Origin: Diplosphaera chodatii
Lineage: Eukaryota; Chlorophyta; Trebouxiophyceae; Prasiolales; Stichococcaceae
DNA: 64,000 bases
Direction of reading: 5' to 3'
NCBI GenBank assembly: GCA_032358165.1
Contig: JAALGY010000063.1
Coordinates: 248,001 to 312,000, forward strand
The notes below the pieces were generated by a model. The model did no database searches, was not told where the DNA came from, and saw only the letters and a program-made list of their open reading frames with translations. The translations under genes were made by a program, and so were the position numbers. This document shows, piece after piece, positions 10,901-21,623 of this stretch. Numbering within the stretch: position 1 is the first letter of the stretch; each line of letters opens with the position of its first letter.

Positions 10901-12601
10901 ATTGGCGCAAAGAAGTTGACGTGGGAGTAGCCCCACACGTTCACCATGTGGTCCTGCAGTTCGATTGGTACCAGGCATGTCAGGTTGATTATGTCATTTG
11001 CCGCGGCACTCACTGCAGCCGGAGCTGTGAAGGCCCAATGCTGCATGCTGATTGACGGTGCAGGTGCGCAACAAGCTGTGCAGAGTCTGGACAGGTCGCA
11101 AAGCAGCACCCTGGGGTTGGGCGACCTCTGGAACTCCAGCTCGTCGTACTCGAACACCGGCAGGATTTCCACTGCTGTCACACCCAGCTCCACGAGGTGC
11201 GGTATCTGCCACGGAGCAAGGTCACTTGCTTGCCAGCTGCCGTTTTCTGAACACACATCTGGTCGTTCGCTGCTACGCTGCCACAAATATGCTGTCTCTG
11301 ACAACATGTAAGAAGCTGACCTTTTCGAGGAACCCCAGAAAGGTACCCTGCTTGCCAGAGCCGACTTTGCTGTTCGGGTGTGCGGTGAAAGTCCGCAGCG
11401 GCACCTCATATACAATAAGCTCTCCAGGCCCCACCTGCAGTCCACAACCTCATTCAGCATACCTGTCAATGTGGTATGTCTGAAGCAAATTTGATGCAGA
11501 CAACTGTGTCTGCCGCACCTCTGGTCGTTTGTAACCCCTGCCCCAGTTGAATGGCTTCGCTGTGAAATCAAAGGTGCCATAAAATTGGCTGCCCAGCTGT
11601 GCACGAACACCGTCTTCATGTCATCAGCAGCAGCGAGGTGATGTACAACATCACCGACATATGTACTCTTTGTACACTTTACAGTTCAGTTCTGCAGAAG
11701 TCTGGATGCTCACGTCTGGCTTGTATTGCTCTGCCTCATCACGTGTAGCCCACCGCTGCCGGCTGGATACATGCCGCGCGTACGGATCAAGCAGTAGCCT
11801 GTCAGGGCTCCACCTATGAGTTGCACACGCACCATGCTGCCAACGTCCACGGGATACACTGGTGTAAGCTGGTGTTGATGCCTATAAGCTGCTGAGCTTC
11901 AACCCATGTTGCAGTTTGGAATGCAACTTTGCGCTGCACATGCACGGCAGCCCTCTGCTGCCCACACTGCTGGTGCCCATGCTCCACACGCTGTATGTCC
12001 ACCCACCTGTAGCCGGTGTCCCAGCCACCAGGCCCGTCCACACAATAGGCATACAGGACGCCCTTCTTGGGCAGCTTGCTGACGAGGGCAGTCCAAACAC
12101 CCCCCTCGTTGTGCATCTGCACCTGTAAGTAGCCAGCAGACTGGTGTCGTACACTTTGACATTCAAGTATGCAGAGCTTATACAATTGGAGACAGGCTGT
12201 GGCGGGAGTTGCTGCAAGACGCTGCGAACAGCCAATGCACCTTGTCAAGTGGAGACGCCGCAGCATCAAACAGGCACAGGTGCACTGACGACGCAGCTGG
12301 CGCGTATACAGCAAAGTTGACGCCGCTGCCTGCGTCCGATGCCCCCAGCGGCTCGGCCTTGCCTGCACGACAGGCATCAGAACTGCTTTTGCATCGCACA
12401 GTATGCAGCAGTACAGCGGATTGTATCGTGCAATGCTGGCAACATACCTGGCTCTGAGGTGAACCTGCTGACTGCCTTACTCGCCGGAGAAGCAACTGCA
12501 CGCAGGGGCTCTCCTCTGCGTGTCGCGGTGGAGCAGTCGACCGATTGAAGCGTGGCCATCCGCTGCCGATAGCCGCTTCTATGCTTCTGCGGCACCTGCA
12601 C
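7911..12601 (-). CDS. ISA: isoamylase-type starch debranching enzyme, plastid
   Basis: GH13 enzyme that hydrolyses alpha-1,6 branches of pre-amylopectin or limit dextrin in the plastid. The first exon reads from 12601 ([10 protein letters not shown]) or the inner Met at 12559 ([16 protein letters not shown]); it looks like a transit peptide and joins in phase 1 to [20 protein letters not shown], the carbohydrate-binding N domain. Then come [64 protein letters not shown] (nucleophile Asp, near 10235), [14 protein letters not shown] (acid/base Glu, near 9930), [18 protein letters not shown] (third acidic residue, near 9480) and [17 protein letters not shown]. The C-domain ends [10 protein letters not shown]. 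All three catalytic acids are present, so it is not the inactive ISA2 type; ISA1 and ISA3 cannot be separated by eye. More than a dozen exons. Divergent from the PSP gene. Confidence 0.94.
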
Positions 12602-13233
12602 AGCATGTGCAGTGGATCACAGGCAGCAGACTAAATGCACCGAACACATAGGATCACACATCTGCGCCCACCTGTCTGCTGTACTCCCCAGGCAAGACTG
12701 ACGCGACGGCAGGGTGCCGCCTGGCGCTGTTCAGGGGACACAAGTTGAGAGATCCCACAAAGCTACCCATGCCGATCGCAGCCTCGTGTCTGTGCACCGC
12801 TATGCTGCGAGGTGCATTGGATATTGGGACCGACCGCACAATCGAAGGCCTGCTGCAAATGGCCAGATCAAGCCTCTCGACAGAACTTGAAATTTTCAGC
12901 TCAAGATTCCGCAAAGGCTTACGACAAGCGGCTGTGATATATACCAGCACAGCTCTGATCGCAGATACGTCAACGCGTGCCGCCAAATGCGTGGTGAGCG
13001 TGCTGTGTTGGCGACGGCATGCAGGAATTGTGTACGGGGGTACGGGCAAAATTTCCAGCATATATTCGCGATCCTGCGTTCCACTTTGCAGCGGTGGGCA
13101 GGGCATGTTGCACGCATTGCTTGGTGTATTATAGGCTTGTGCTTGCGCATACGCGTCCACACGCACACGGACATCTGAACCCTTGACAGTCCAGGCAGTG
13201 TGCGCATGCGGAGGGCGGTGCTACATCTTGACC
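12602..13233. other. divergent promoter region, isoamylase / PSP
   Basis: About 630 bases between the two opposite start codons. Long frames cross it on both strands (12745-13134 + and 12654-13166 -) but neither shows a domain, and they overlap each other, so I read them as non-coding. Confidence 0.4.
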
Positions 13234-14912
13234 ATGCTTCTGACTGGCACACTGCCCAAGCCAGCTCCCACGGACTTATCATCGTACCATCGTGCAAATG
13301 TATGTAGACGTGTAGCTCAGATGGCCGTTAGATGTACAGCAACGGCTCCAGGGCAGCCTGTGGCGCCGCCAGGTGATCTGCCTGCTGCAACATCGTGCTG
13401 GTCGGTTACGTTCGTGCACTCGAGCAGTCGTCGTCGGGAGATTTGAAGTTTGTTCACGGGCCCTGACTCCACTGCTGCATACAGGAGCACGACTGCAACC
13501 ATCAGAGGCAGTCCTGCGGATGCTGCGGGACACAGATGCTGTAGCATTCGATGTCGACAGCACCTTGTAAGTGTTGCTTCGGTTTTGTACAGTGCTGCAT
13601 GGCACATCCCAGCCTACAGAGTGTTGTGCGTGCTGTGCAACTGAGGTGTTGACCATGCGCTTGCTCAGGTGTGAGGATGAATCCATTGATGAACTGGCTG
13701 CATATGTTGGTGCTGGCACAGCAGTCGCAGCCCTCACGAAGAGGTGTGGAATGGTCAGCGCAATCTGGTGCTATCCATGGCACAATGTCACCTTGTATGC
13801 CATTATAGGTTCAACGTATTTGCTGCCGTCGCAGCGCAATGGGGGGCACTATGAGCTTTCAGGAGGCGCTGCAAGCGCGACTGGAGCTCATGAACGTGTC
13901 ACAGGCGACTGTAGAGGCGTTCCTGGCAGATCACCCACCCCGTCTCAGCCCAGGTAGTCACTGGAATACTACGCTGAAGCAACCTTTACACTTGGCGGGT
14001 CAGCAGCAGCTGGCAACTGTACCATGTGCACCTTGATCTTAACTGCAGAGACCTTGCATGCACTCCTGCCGCAGCACGAGTCAGTCTGTAGGACGTTGTG
14101 CTCACAGACCACTGGCTGTGACGAACTAAACTGTACGCACCACCCACAGGCATTCCGGAGCTGGTGCAGCGGTTGCAAGAGCTGCGGAAGGATGTTTTCC
14201 TGGTTTCTGGTGGGTTCCGGCCCATCATCAACCCCATCGCTCAGATGCTAGGCATCCCGCTGGACAATGTGTACGCCAACACAATCCTGTACCAGGTGTA
14301 GCTGTTGCTCGCCAACCAACCTGCTGTGCAGTGGGTCCATTGTGACACTCGAGTGGTCATGCATAGGCATATTGGCTGAAGCCTCACTCACCTGAAGCTC
14401 ATGAACCATGTTGTCCCCACAGGACGATGGTAGCTACGCAGGCTTTGATAGCGAAGAATTCACCTCGAAAAGCGGCGGCAAGGCTGCAGCTGTGAAGCAC
14501 ATAAAGGTGTGGTGCGGCACTGTGCTTGGCTGCATAGTCATCTGCCCCATTCTCTACTGCTCGCCTGCGATGTTGAGGACCAGGAGCCGCATGCATGTAG
14601 GCAAAGCACGCCTTGTCGTCACTGGTGATGATCGGCGATGGCGCCACAGACCTGGAGACAAGGCAGCCTGGCGGCGCAGACCTATTCATCGGGTGCGCAC
14701 TTGGTTCAGGCGGTAATGTATGAGGATCTTAGGGGCGGGATATCATACGATGCTTGCGTACGCACAGCATATATGTTTCTTGCAGAAGGTGGTTCATCAC
14801 TGCGGTCTGCCTTGATTGCAGGTATGGTGGGACTGTGGCGCGGGACAACGTGGCAGTGGCAGCAGACTGGTTCGTGTACCGTATCCATGCAGTGCTGGAG
14901 GCGTTGCAATGA
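13234..14912 (+). CDS. PSP: phosphoserine phosphatase, probably plastid
   Basis: HAD hydrolase that turns O-phosphoserine into serine, the last step of the phosphorylated serine pathway. Starting at 13234 gives MLLTGTLPKPAPTDLSSYHR followed by RRVAQMAVRCTA, a good stromal targeting peptide; the inner Met at 13321 is an alternative. The first junction is in phase (PPG|ARLQPSEAVLRML). HAD motifs: DAVAFDVDSTL (nucleophile DxDxT), CEDESIDELAAY (substrate pocket), GGTMSFQEALQARLEL, VFLVSGGFRPII (motif II Ser), SGGKAAAVKHI (motif III Lys), then GDGATDLETRQPGGAD (motif IV) and YGGTVARDNVAVAADWFVYR, ending VLEALQ, stop at 14910-14912. Length and order fit plant and bacterial SerB. PSAT of the same pathway lies about 15 kb to the right. 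Confidence 0.94.
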
Positions 14913-15039
14913 GCAGGGCCATCCAGGGTGGACAATCTGATTGGCTGCAGCACATGAAGTACAAGTCAACGATGCTGAGTAAAAGCAGCTCGATCTGGCA
15001 ACTGCCGATGTCCTTGTAGCTATCTGAAAAGGGTACGGA
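14913..15039. other. short convergent spacer, PSP / BOP1
   Basis: About 127 bases between two facing stop codons; no feature other than presumed overlapping 3' UTRs. Confidence 0.4.
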
Positions 15040-18000
15040 CTAATCGGTGAACAGGAAGATGTTTGTGTCTGCGCCGCCTGTGAAGAGCCACGGCTGCGAG
15101 GGGTGGAATGCAACATCCAGCACACCCTGAAAGTCGATGATGCTGTGGCCTCGCAGGCTCTTCACTGGCACGATCAGTGGGTTGGTCATCAGATCCTGCA
15201 GTTGCAGCAGGCAAACCCGTATAGGCACGGCTCTTATATGTCAGGACTTTGTACTACCCTGCCTTGAACGATCAGCGGCAGCCCACGAGTTCTGTTCCAG
15301 GGCCTCAAAGTCTGACACTGCAGCATGCTGGTCGCACCTGGTACACCATCCCATGGAACACGTGCACAGAGCCATCATCGCTGGCTGAGGCGAAGAGTGG
15401 GTAGGAGCGGTGGTAGGCCACCGCCCGCACAGCGCCCTGGTGGTAGCGCAGGGCGCGGTACGGCTTGGTGGACAGCTCCGTATCGTACCACGCCACGCGC
15501 TTGTCCTCCCCGCCTGCGGGGCTCCAGTACACGCTTCCAGACCAGCACATTGCAGCAGCCTCTGAACGATAACCATGCACCCAGGAGCAGGATGGTTGTT
15601 GGTAGCCGTTCAAGATGCTGTGCGGATAGCTGCAGGCAAGAGGAAGCAGACAAGGGCAGGCATGCTGCGGAGTGGAAAGCGCACCGGTGAGCACATGGTC
15701 GCCGGTGGGGTGCAGCGCGAGGCTGGTGAAGCGGCCCGCACCTCCCAGCAGCTTGCGCACCAGCTGCTGCTTCACCAGATTGTACACGCGCACATGGTTC
15801 TGGCTGGCGACAAAGAACAGCGGCTGCAGGAGGGGAACGCAAGGTGAAAACACTTGCACAGGCAACCAAAGCATCTGCACGAGCCGGGTCAGCTTGACAT
15901 CAGGGTCAAGGTGCAGCAATTTTGGACGAGTAAGCTTGCCATCTGTGAGAGCAGGGGCCTTGACAGGCAACTGGTGGGCTGCATGTCTGCTAAGCACAGC
16001 GAGAAGACAGTCACCTGGCTGGGGTGGAACAGCACGCGCACAACGCGGCCCTTGTTCTTGCGGAAGGGGTTCTGTGTCGCCTTCTTCGACAGCTGGTGCA
16101 CCATCACAGCCTGCAATCATGCACGAGCAACATATGATGTTTGGAACCAAAACAACATGTTGGAAGGCTTGGTGCCAGCTCAATGTCTGCCTGCAACACA
16201 GCCAATACGGGTCAGAGACGCCGACACACCTGCGTGTTGCCGGCAGGTGCGACTGTGGCAAAGTAGTCGCCCCGCGCATGCCACGCAATCGAGGCCAGCG
16301 CCTGTTTGTGAACCTGCGACCGCATCGTGTCACGTGATGAGGGTGTGGAAGCAGGAATACAGCGCACTGTGTGAGGTGTTGAGGTCAGCAAGGTGCTTCT
16401 GGGAGACCAGGGGGGTGCAAACGGCTGAGCTGCTGTGCGCACCAGGTCCAGGCCGCCATCGGGGCGGGACGCCCACGTCACACCTCCGACCCCTGCCTCA
16501 CGGCTGGTGTCTGGTAGCTTCAGCGCACCTGCTGTCGCTTCGTCCAGCTCTGCTTCCCCAGTGTCTGTGGTATACAAGACGGCCAGTTGGCACAGTTGGC
16601 ATAGCTAGCAGGCATGCGCGCAGCGCCGTGATTGATTGAATGTGCACCCACATATTGCATGTGTGATCGTTGACCCACAGTGACGCAGCCAATCAACCAG
16701 ACACATCAGTGCAGATACGATCACTGCAGAGCAACAAGTCAGGATATGGCACAGGTCCGGAGCTTGTGGAGTAGCTGGATTCGCACCGAAGGGCAGCAGC
16801 ACCGCGCGGTCCCGCGTGACCGCAGAGACGATGCGCACTGCTCGGTCGGGGCACCAGGCCACCGCGAGCCCGCCACTGCCCAGCTGCCAGGTCTGCATGC
16901 AGCGCCCGGTGGCGACCTGCCACACCCGAGCTGTGCCGTCGCGCGACGCTGACGCCAGCCACTGCCCGCTGCTGTCCACCGCCACGCTGGTGACCTGCGA
17001 GCACAAGCCGAGGCATCACTGACTCTGCGAACATCTGATGTCGGCTGCATGATCAGCCAGTGTTCTGGCACGCTGTGCACCTGCTGCCTCAGCAGCAGGC
17101 CGCTGATTGTTGACTGTGCCAAGATGCAGCACATCACCACCCTTGCTGCGCACATGTGCGGTGTGGCCTGTGAAGCGCTTGGCGAGGCGCGTCGGGAAGG
17201 GCTGCAGGTCGCGCGGCTTGGGCAGCGAGGGCAGCAGCGACTTGGGATCGTCGATGTGCACGCGACGCTGCCGCACCCGCGGGCACAGGTAAAGGTCCAG
17301 ACACCTGCGATTTGCAAAGGTGTTGCAGTCGTACTGGGAGGGCAATCGTCAGACAGACGGTGGTGGCACAATGGTAGTGAACGCACAGATGCTGCCGCCA
17401 TCTGAACCATAAACACTCCAGCCCCAGGTTTCGGTGGCTGGTGCACGCACCGCTCGAAGCGCTCCTTGATGAAGGCGGCGTAGGCGGGCACCAGGCGCAG
17501 GGAGGGGAATGCAGTCGACACAAAGTCGGGACGGTCCTCCTCATCCGCCTGCTCGAACTCCGCCTTCTCCTCCTGCAGGACAACCCGGTGGTCGTAAGTG
17601 AAGGTCTTGGTCATCGCTACGGTATACATGTCAAGACAGCACGAAACTGCTGCTTGACATGCACACAGATCGCAGCTCTCTGGTCAACCGCAGCAAGGGG
17701 CGCACCTCTGTGGGGAGGTACTCCTTCGGCGGGTTGTACGACGCCTCGTGACCCGGCAGCTTTGGCTTAGGCGCCGCAATGCGAGTGAGACCTACACATG
17801 TTGCAAAACACATTTGCAATCATGACTGTGTTGCCCTGCATTTCCATACCCCTGTCACAATCCCAGGCGAGAGCACCCAAACTGGCTAGCAAAGTGCATA
17901 GGAGGACAACTAAACATGAAACATTGCACAACCCACCGGCCAGGGTCTTGTCCTCGGTCTGTAGGTCGTCATCCCACATCAGGTAGGTGGCCGGCTCCTG

Positions 18001-19844
18001 CGGCGCGACCTGCCGGTCGCGCTTGATCCAGCCCTTGCGCAGCGCCCGCACCAGCTTCACAATCCTGTGGCAGTGTGGCAGTTGTCCCATCAGCGCACTG
18101 ATATGCCAGTGGTGTTTTAGCACAGGATCTGGCCCGTGACTGTGGCGTTGGCGCAGTGGACGCCCAGGATCATGCTCTCGCAGAGTGCACGGCTACTACA
18201 GAGCCCTACTGCAGAGCTGATTCCTTGCAGTTTGCCATGCAGCCAGGTTCCTGAGGAAGGCTATGGCCCCAGAACGCACTTCTTCTCCTCCCATTTGGAG
18301 GGCTGGAAGCGCCGCTTGGGCTCCGGCATGCTGGAAAGGGGGTGCAGCTCCACATCCCGCGTGAACCAGTCCACCTCTGGCTCGTAGGCGTTCACCTGGC
18401 TCATGGACGAAAGCGACAACTTCGACCCCAGAGCTTTCATGAGCACATGAACAGGTCAGGCTTGACGGTTGCGGTCTCCTCCAGGATGTGCCGCAGGTCC
18501 CCCCAAATGCAGGTGCAAGTCCTACAGGATGACGTATGCGGTATGACCCTTGCGCTCCAGCAGCTCTGAGCCTGCCCGAGCTTGTACTCCGTCACCACAC
18601 GCAGCACGCTCAGAGGCCTGCAGGCGGGAGGGCCCCCACCTCCACATGTGGGAACTGGCCTGCCCGAATGCGCTGGATCATCTGCATCTCCTCCTTCGTC
18701 AGCGTCACCTCCTCGTCGTTGTACTCATCGTACACCGTGCGCCACTGCAGCAGCACAGGCATGCAACTTGGTGCTTCCCCCTTACGCCGAAGGATACACC
18801 AGCCAACCTGGCCTAGATGCTGCTAGCCTGCATTGCTGGTCCGAGGGCCCTGCTTGCTCACAGAGCTGAGGGTGGGCCAAGCGCCACGTGCACAGAAGCT
18901 TTGCAGAGGGCACAGTGCACCTGGGAGGCATCGTTGCGCGCCAGCAGGGAGTCCAGCTTGTCGGCCTTGCCCTGCTTGATGATGCGGCTGCCTCCCCTGT
19001 CGTAGCCGATGTGCTCCTCGTCCTTGTACCACTCCAGCGGCACATCCCCAACTACATCACGACAGAAAACCAGTCCTAGCCCCGAGGCATGCCACTCATA
19101 CTGCGACATCTGCAAGTAGAGGCGATCCTATTGCATGCAACACTAATGGCCTGCACGCAAGTTGTGCGCAGCAGCCAGCACCAGCAGCCAGCCACCTGTG
19201 TTGCGGTTTGGCCGCTCCTCGTCGTCTGAGGAGCTACTGGCTGCGTCTTCCTGGTCCTGCTGGCCACCAGCCCCTGGCGCCGCGGCGGCACGTGCATCAG
19301 CCTCCCCAGCTTTGACCCTGAAGGCAGTGCGCTCGAGTGAGGAGATGCTCAGCATACAGACGAGAGGCAGCCGCTGGTGCGTCCATCGCCGCCCACACAT
19401 GCTGTCGTGAAGTCAGCAGCAGAGATTGCTGACGAGTGCAGTCAGGCGAACACAGCAGATGCCGAAGCGGCAACATTCATGCGCTCACGTTGTTCCTGGT
19501 GCGTCTGTGATGCCTGGCTGATCTGCAGCGGCTGCTGCTGCGGCATCTGCATACTCCAAAACTGCCGCATCCAGCTCATCGTCTGTGTCCGCGTTTGAGT
19601 CCTCCTCGTCGTCTGAGCCCGACGCAAAGTCTTCGGGAGCTGGGCTGCCGCTGTCGTCGGAGTCTGAGCCGGTGCCTGCCTCAACCTCCTCATCAGACTC
19701 CGATTCATCCGCGGCATCGAGCGCCGCCGAATCAAACAGGTCTGGCTCCCGGAGCTCCGCGTCAGAGTCTTGCCGATGCTCCTGCTGCGGCTCTGACGGT
19801 TTGCGTGCGCTGAGCGGTTTGCCAGCCGAGGTGCGTTTGCCCAT
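15040..19844 (-). CDS. BOP1: BOP1/Erb1 ribosome biogenesis protein
   Basis: Nucleolar scaffold of the PeBoW complex (PES1-BOP1-WDR12) needed for 27S pre-rRNA processing and 60S subunit assembly. Start at 19844 ([15 protein letters not shown]), then a long Ser/Asp/Glu-rich acidic region. The BOP1NT domain is unmistakable: [57 protein letters not shown], then [51 protein letters not shown] and [18 protein letters not shown]-terminal WD40 repeats include [65 protein letters not shown] and [20 protein letters not shown], ending FLFTD. At least twelve exons over 4.8 kb. The gene fits the family closely, with nothing missing that I can see. Confidence 0.95.
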
Positions 19845-20322
19845 TGTGGCGACGCAGCCGGCGGCTGCCGCAGCCCAACCCGAAGCTTTGCTTGCCACCC
19901 GCTCAAGTCCGTGACATCTGACGTTCAAGCATCATCGTTGAGGCTGTTGATCAAGCAGTTCACGTATGACACCAGGTCTGCATCCACGGTCAGCTTGTGC
20001 ATCCACTGTGCCAATCTTGCCCCGGCAAAACCGACTGCCGTATACCTAAGCGCAGCTGTTGGTAGACAAGCCGTGCAACGTGCATGTACGTGTTGTGCAA
20101 ATACACAATCATCACTGCCAACGCACGGCGTGTAAGTAGTGCCATGCTCAGGGTGTGCAACATGCATGTGAGTGCATGTGACCAACTTCCATGCATGTTG
20201 CCATTCAACGTTTGCAACGTCCGATTCACAAGCGTCTCGAACACTCGATCCTGTTCTGCAGTCTCTCAGAGGATCAGCAGCTGATTGGCTTCCTGCTTCA
20301 AGTCGCCAGGACACAAGTTGAC
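19845..20322. other. divergent promoter region, BOP1 / frataxin
   Basis: About 480 bases between opposite start codons, rich in GCATG/TGCA words. The frataxin frame stays open leftwards to 20191, so its start could be earlier. No other feature seen. Confidence 0.4.
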
Positions 20323-21319
20323 ATGCACCGCCATGCAGGGCGCCTGGCATCGAGAGCGTGCAGCTCGCTGATGCACGAACGCCCTGATATCTCAGCATAT
20401 ACGGCAGTCACGACGAGCGGCTGGTGGGATGGACTGCCAGGTGTAGCACAGCAGCTTCAGCAGTCGCATGCAGCAGCTTCCGGGTGTTCAACGCGTCGGG
20501 CGCATGTGCAGCAGGCGTCATCAGCTGCACAGGCGTCTGCTAGCAGGACGTTCGCCTCTGGCGCGTGCGTCGACTTGCCATCGAGTTCACCGACCCTGCC
20601 AGCAACAATATTGGGAGGGGCATGGCATCATCAAATCCGCAGTGTCTGGCCAACAGGGACCAGCTGTCTGAGCAGCAGTACCACAGAGCAGCAGAGGAGA
20701 CGCTCAACGCGCTCTTAGAAGACCTTGAGGTGACGGTATTATGTTGAGCAATGCGATGCGCACTGGACTGCGATGCTGTCATTGGCGCCAATGCTGCTGG
20801 TTGGATCCTCGATGCACTGTTCCTGTCACCAACAAGGTCACTGCATAACGCCAGGCAGTGATTGATGACCGGGGCTTAGAAGGAGCAGATCTCGAGTACG
20901 GGGTGCGAAGCCGCACTTGTTGCTGTTGCTTTCTTGGTCTGGGCACATGCACCTGCTGCTCGCTTTGCAAAGCATGATGTGACCTATCACATGTTATTCA
21001 TGCTGCAGCAAGGAGTGCTGACGCTCACGCTCATGGGCAAGGGCACATACGTCCTAAACAAGCAAGCACCCAACCAGCAGATCTGGCTGTCATCGCCAAT
21101 CAGGTGTGCAACCTGCATGGGTTGCCCAGTGGCATGCACGGCATCCAACTTGGCTGAACGCTTTTCTCTGCGCTATTCCGCAGCGGGCCAGCGCGGTATG
21201 ATTTCAGAAGTGGCGAGTGGGTGTACTTGAGGGACGGCCACCTTATGCACGATCGCTTGGAGGCAGAGTTTGGGGAGCTAATGGGAGGTCCACTCAGCTT
21301 GTCACGGCCTGAATCGTAA
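20323..21319 (+). CDS. FH: frataxin, mitochondrial
   Basis: Small acidic iron-binding protein that regulates Fe-S cluster assembly with the cysteine desulfurase in mitochondria. Exon 1 (Met at 20323, inner Met at 20371) carries an Arg/Ser/Ala-rich presequence ending [11 protein letters not shown] donor at 20565 (GTGCGT) and an acceptor ending at 20656 join it in phase 2 to [20 protein letters not shown]. The fold continues with [16 protein letters not shown] (acidic iron-binding ridge), [37 protein letters not shown] and [20 protein letters not shown], stop at 21317-21319. About five exons, all junctions in phase. Exact start is uncertain because the frame is open further upstream. Confidence 0.94.
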
Positions 21320-21623
21320 GGCAGCTGAGGGTAACGATTGCCTGAGGGTAGGTGACTTGAAGTTATGGTTTGTTGTCAGTCTCTTTTGCTGTGGCGCTGC
21401 CATTGCATGGTATGTATGCAAGCTCGCCTCCACGGATATACAATACACAGATGTCGTCCTACACCTCGATACACATGCAGGTCCTGCAGCCTCATGGAGA
21501 AATCGTATCTGTTGCACAAGCTGCTATCCTACAGATTGTACAGTGCATGAGCCCTGTCATCACAGCCTGGTGACCCTAATCCACCGAAGATGCACAGCGT
21601 TCCGTGCTTCCATTCCGCCAGCA
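21320..21623. other. convergent intergenic region
   Basis: About 300 bases between the stops of the frataxin (+) and dynamin-like (-) genes. No TGTAA on either strand and no ORF worth calling. Confidence 0.4.

Noticed and set aside
12654..13166. Long frames on both strands between isoamylase and PSP
   Set aside because: They overlap each other on opposite strands, show no motif, and sit in an expected divergent promoter region.
13310..13325. TAGCTCAGATGG, like a tRNA A box
   Set aside because: No B box (GGTTCGAATCC-like) within 80 bases and no cloverleaf arms; it lies inside the PSP transit-peptide exon.
20468..20671. Arg-rich frame starting [13 protein letters not shown] as the frataxin presequence
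   Set aside because: No donor in this frame joins the frataxin exon in phase; the other frame ([10 protein letters not shown]) joins cleanly.
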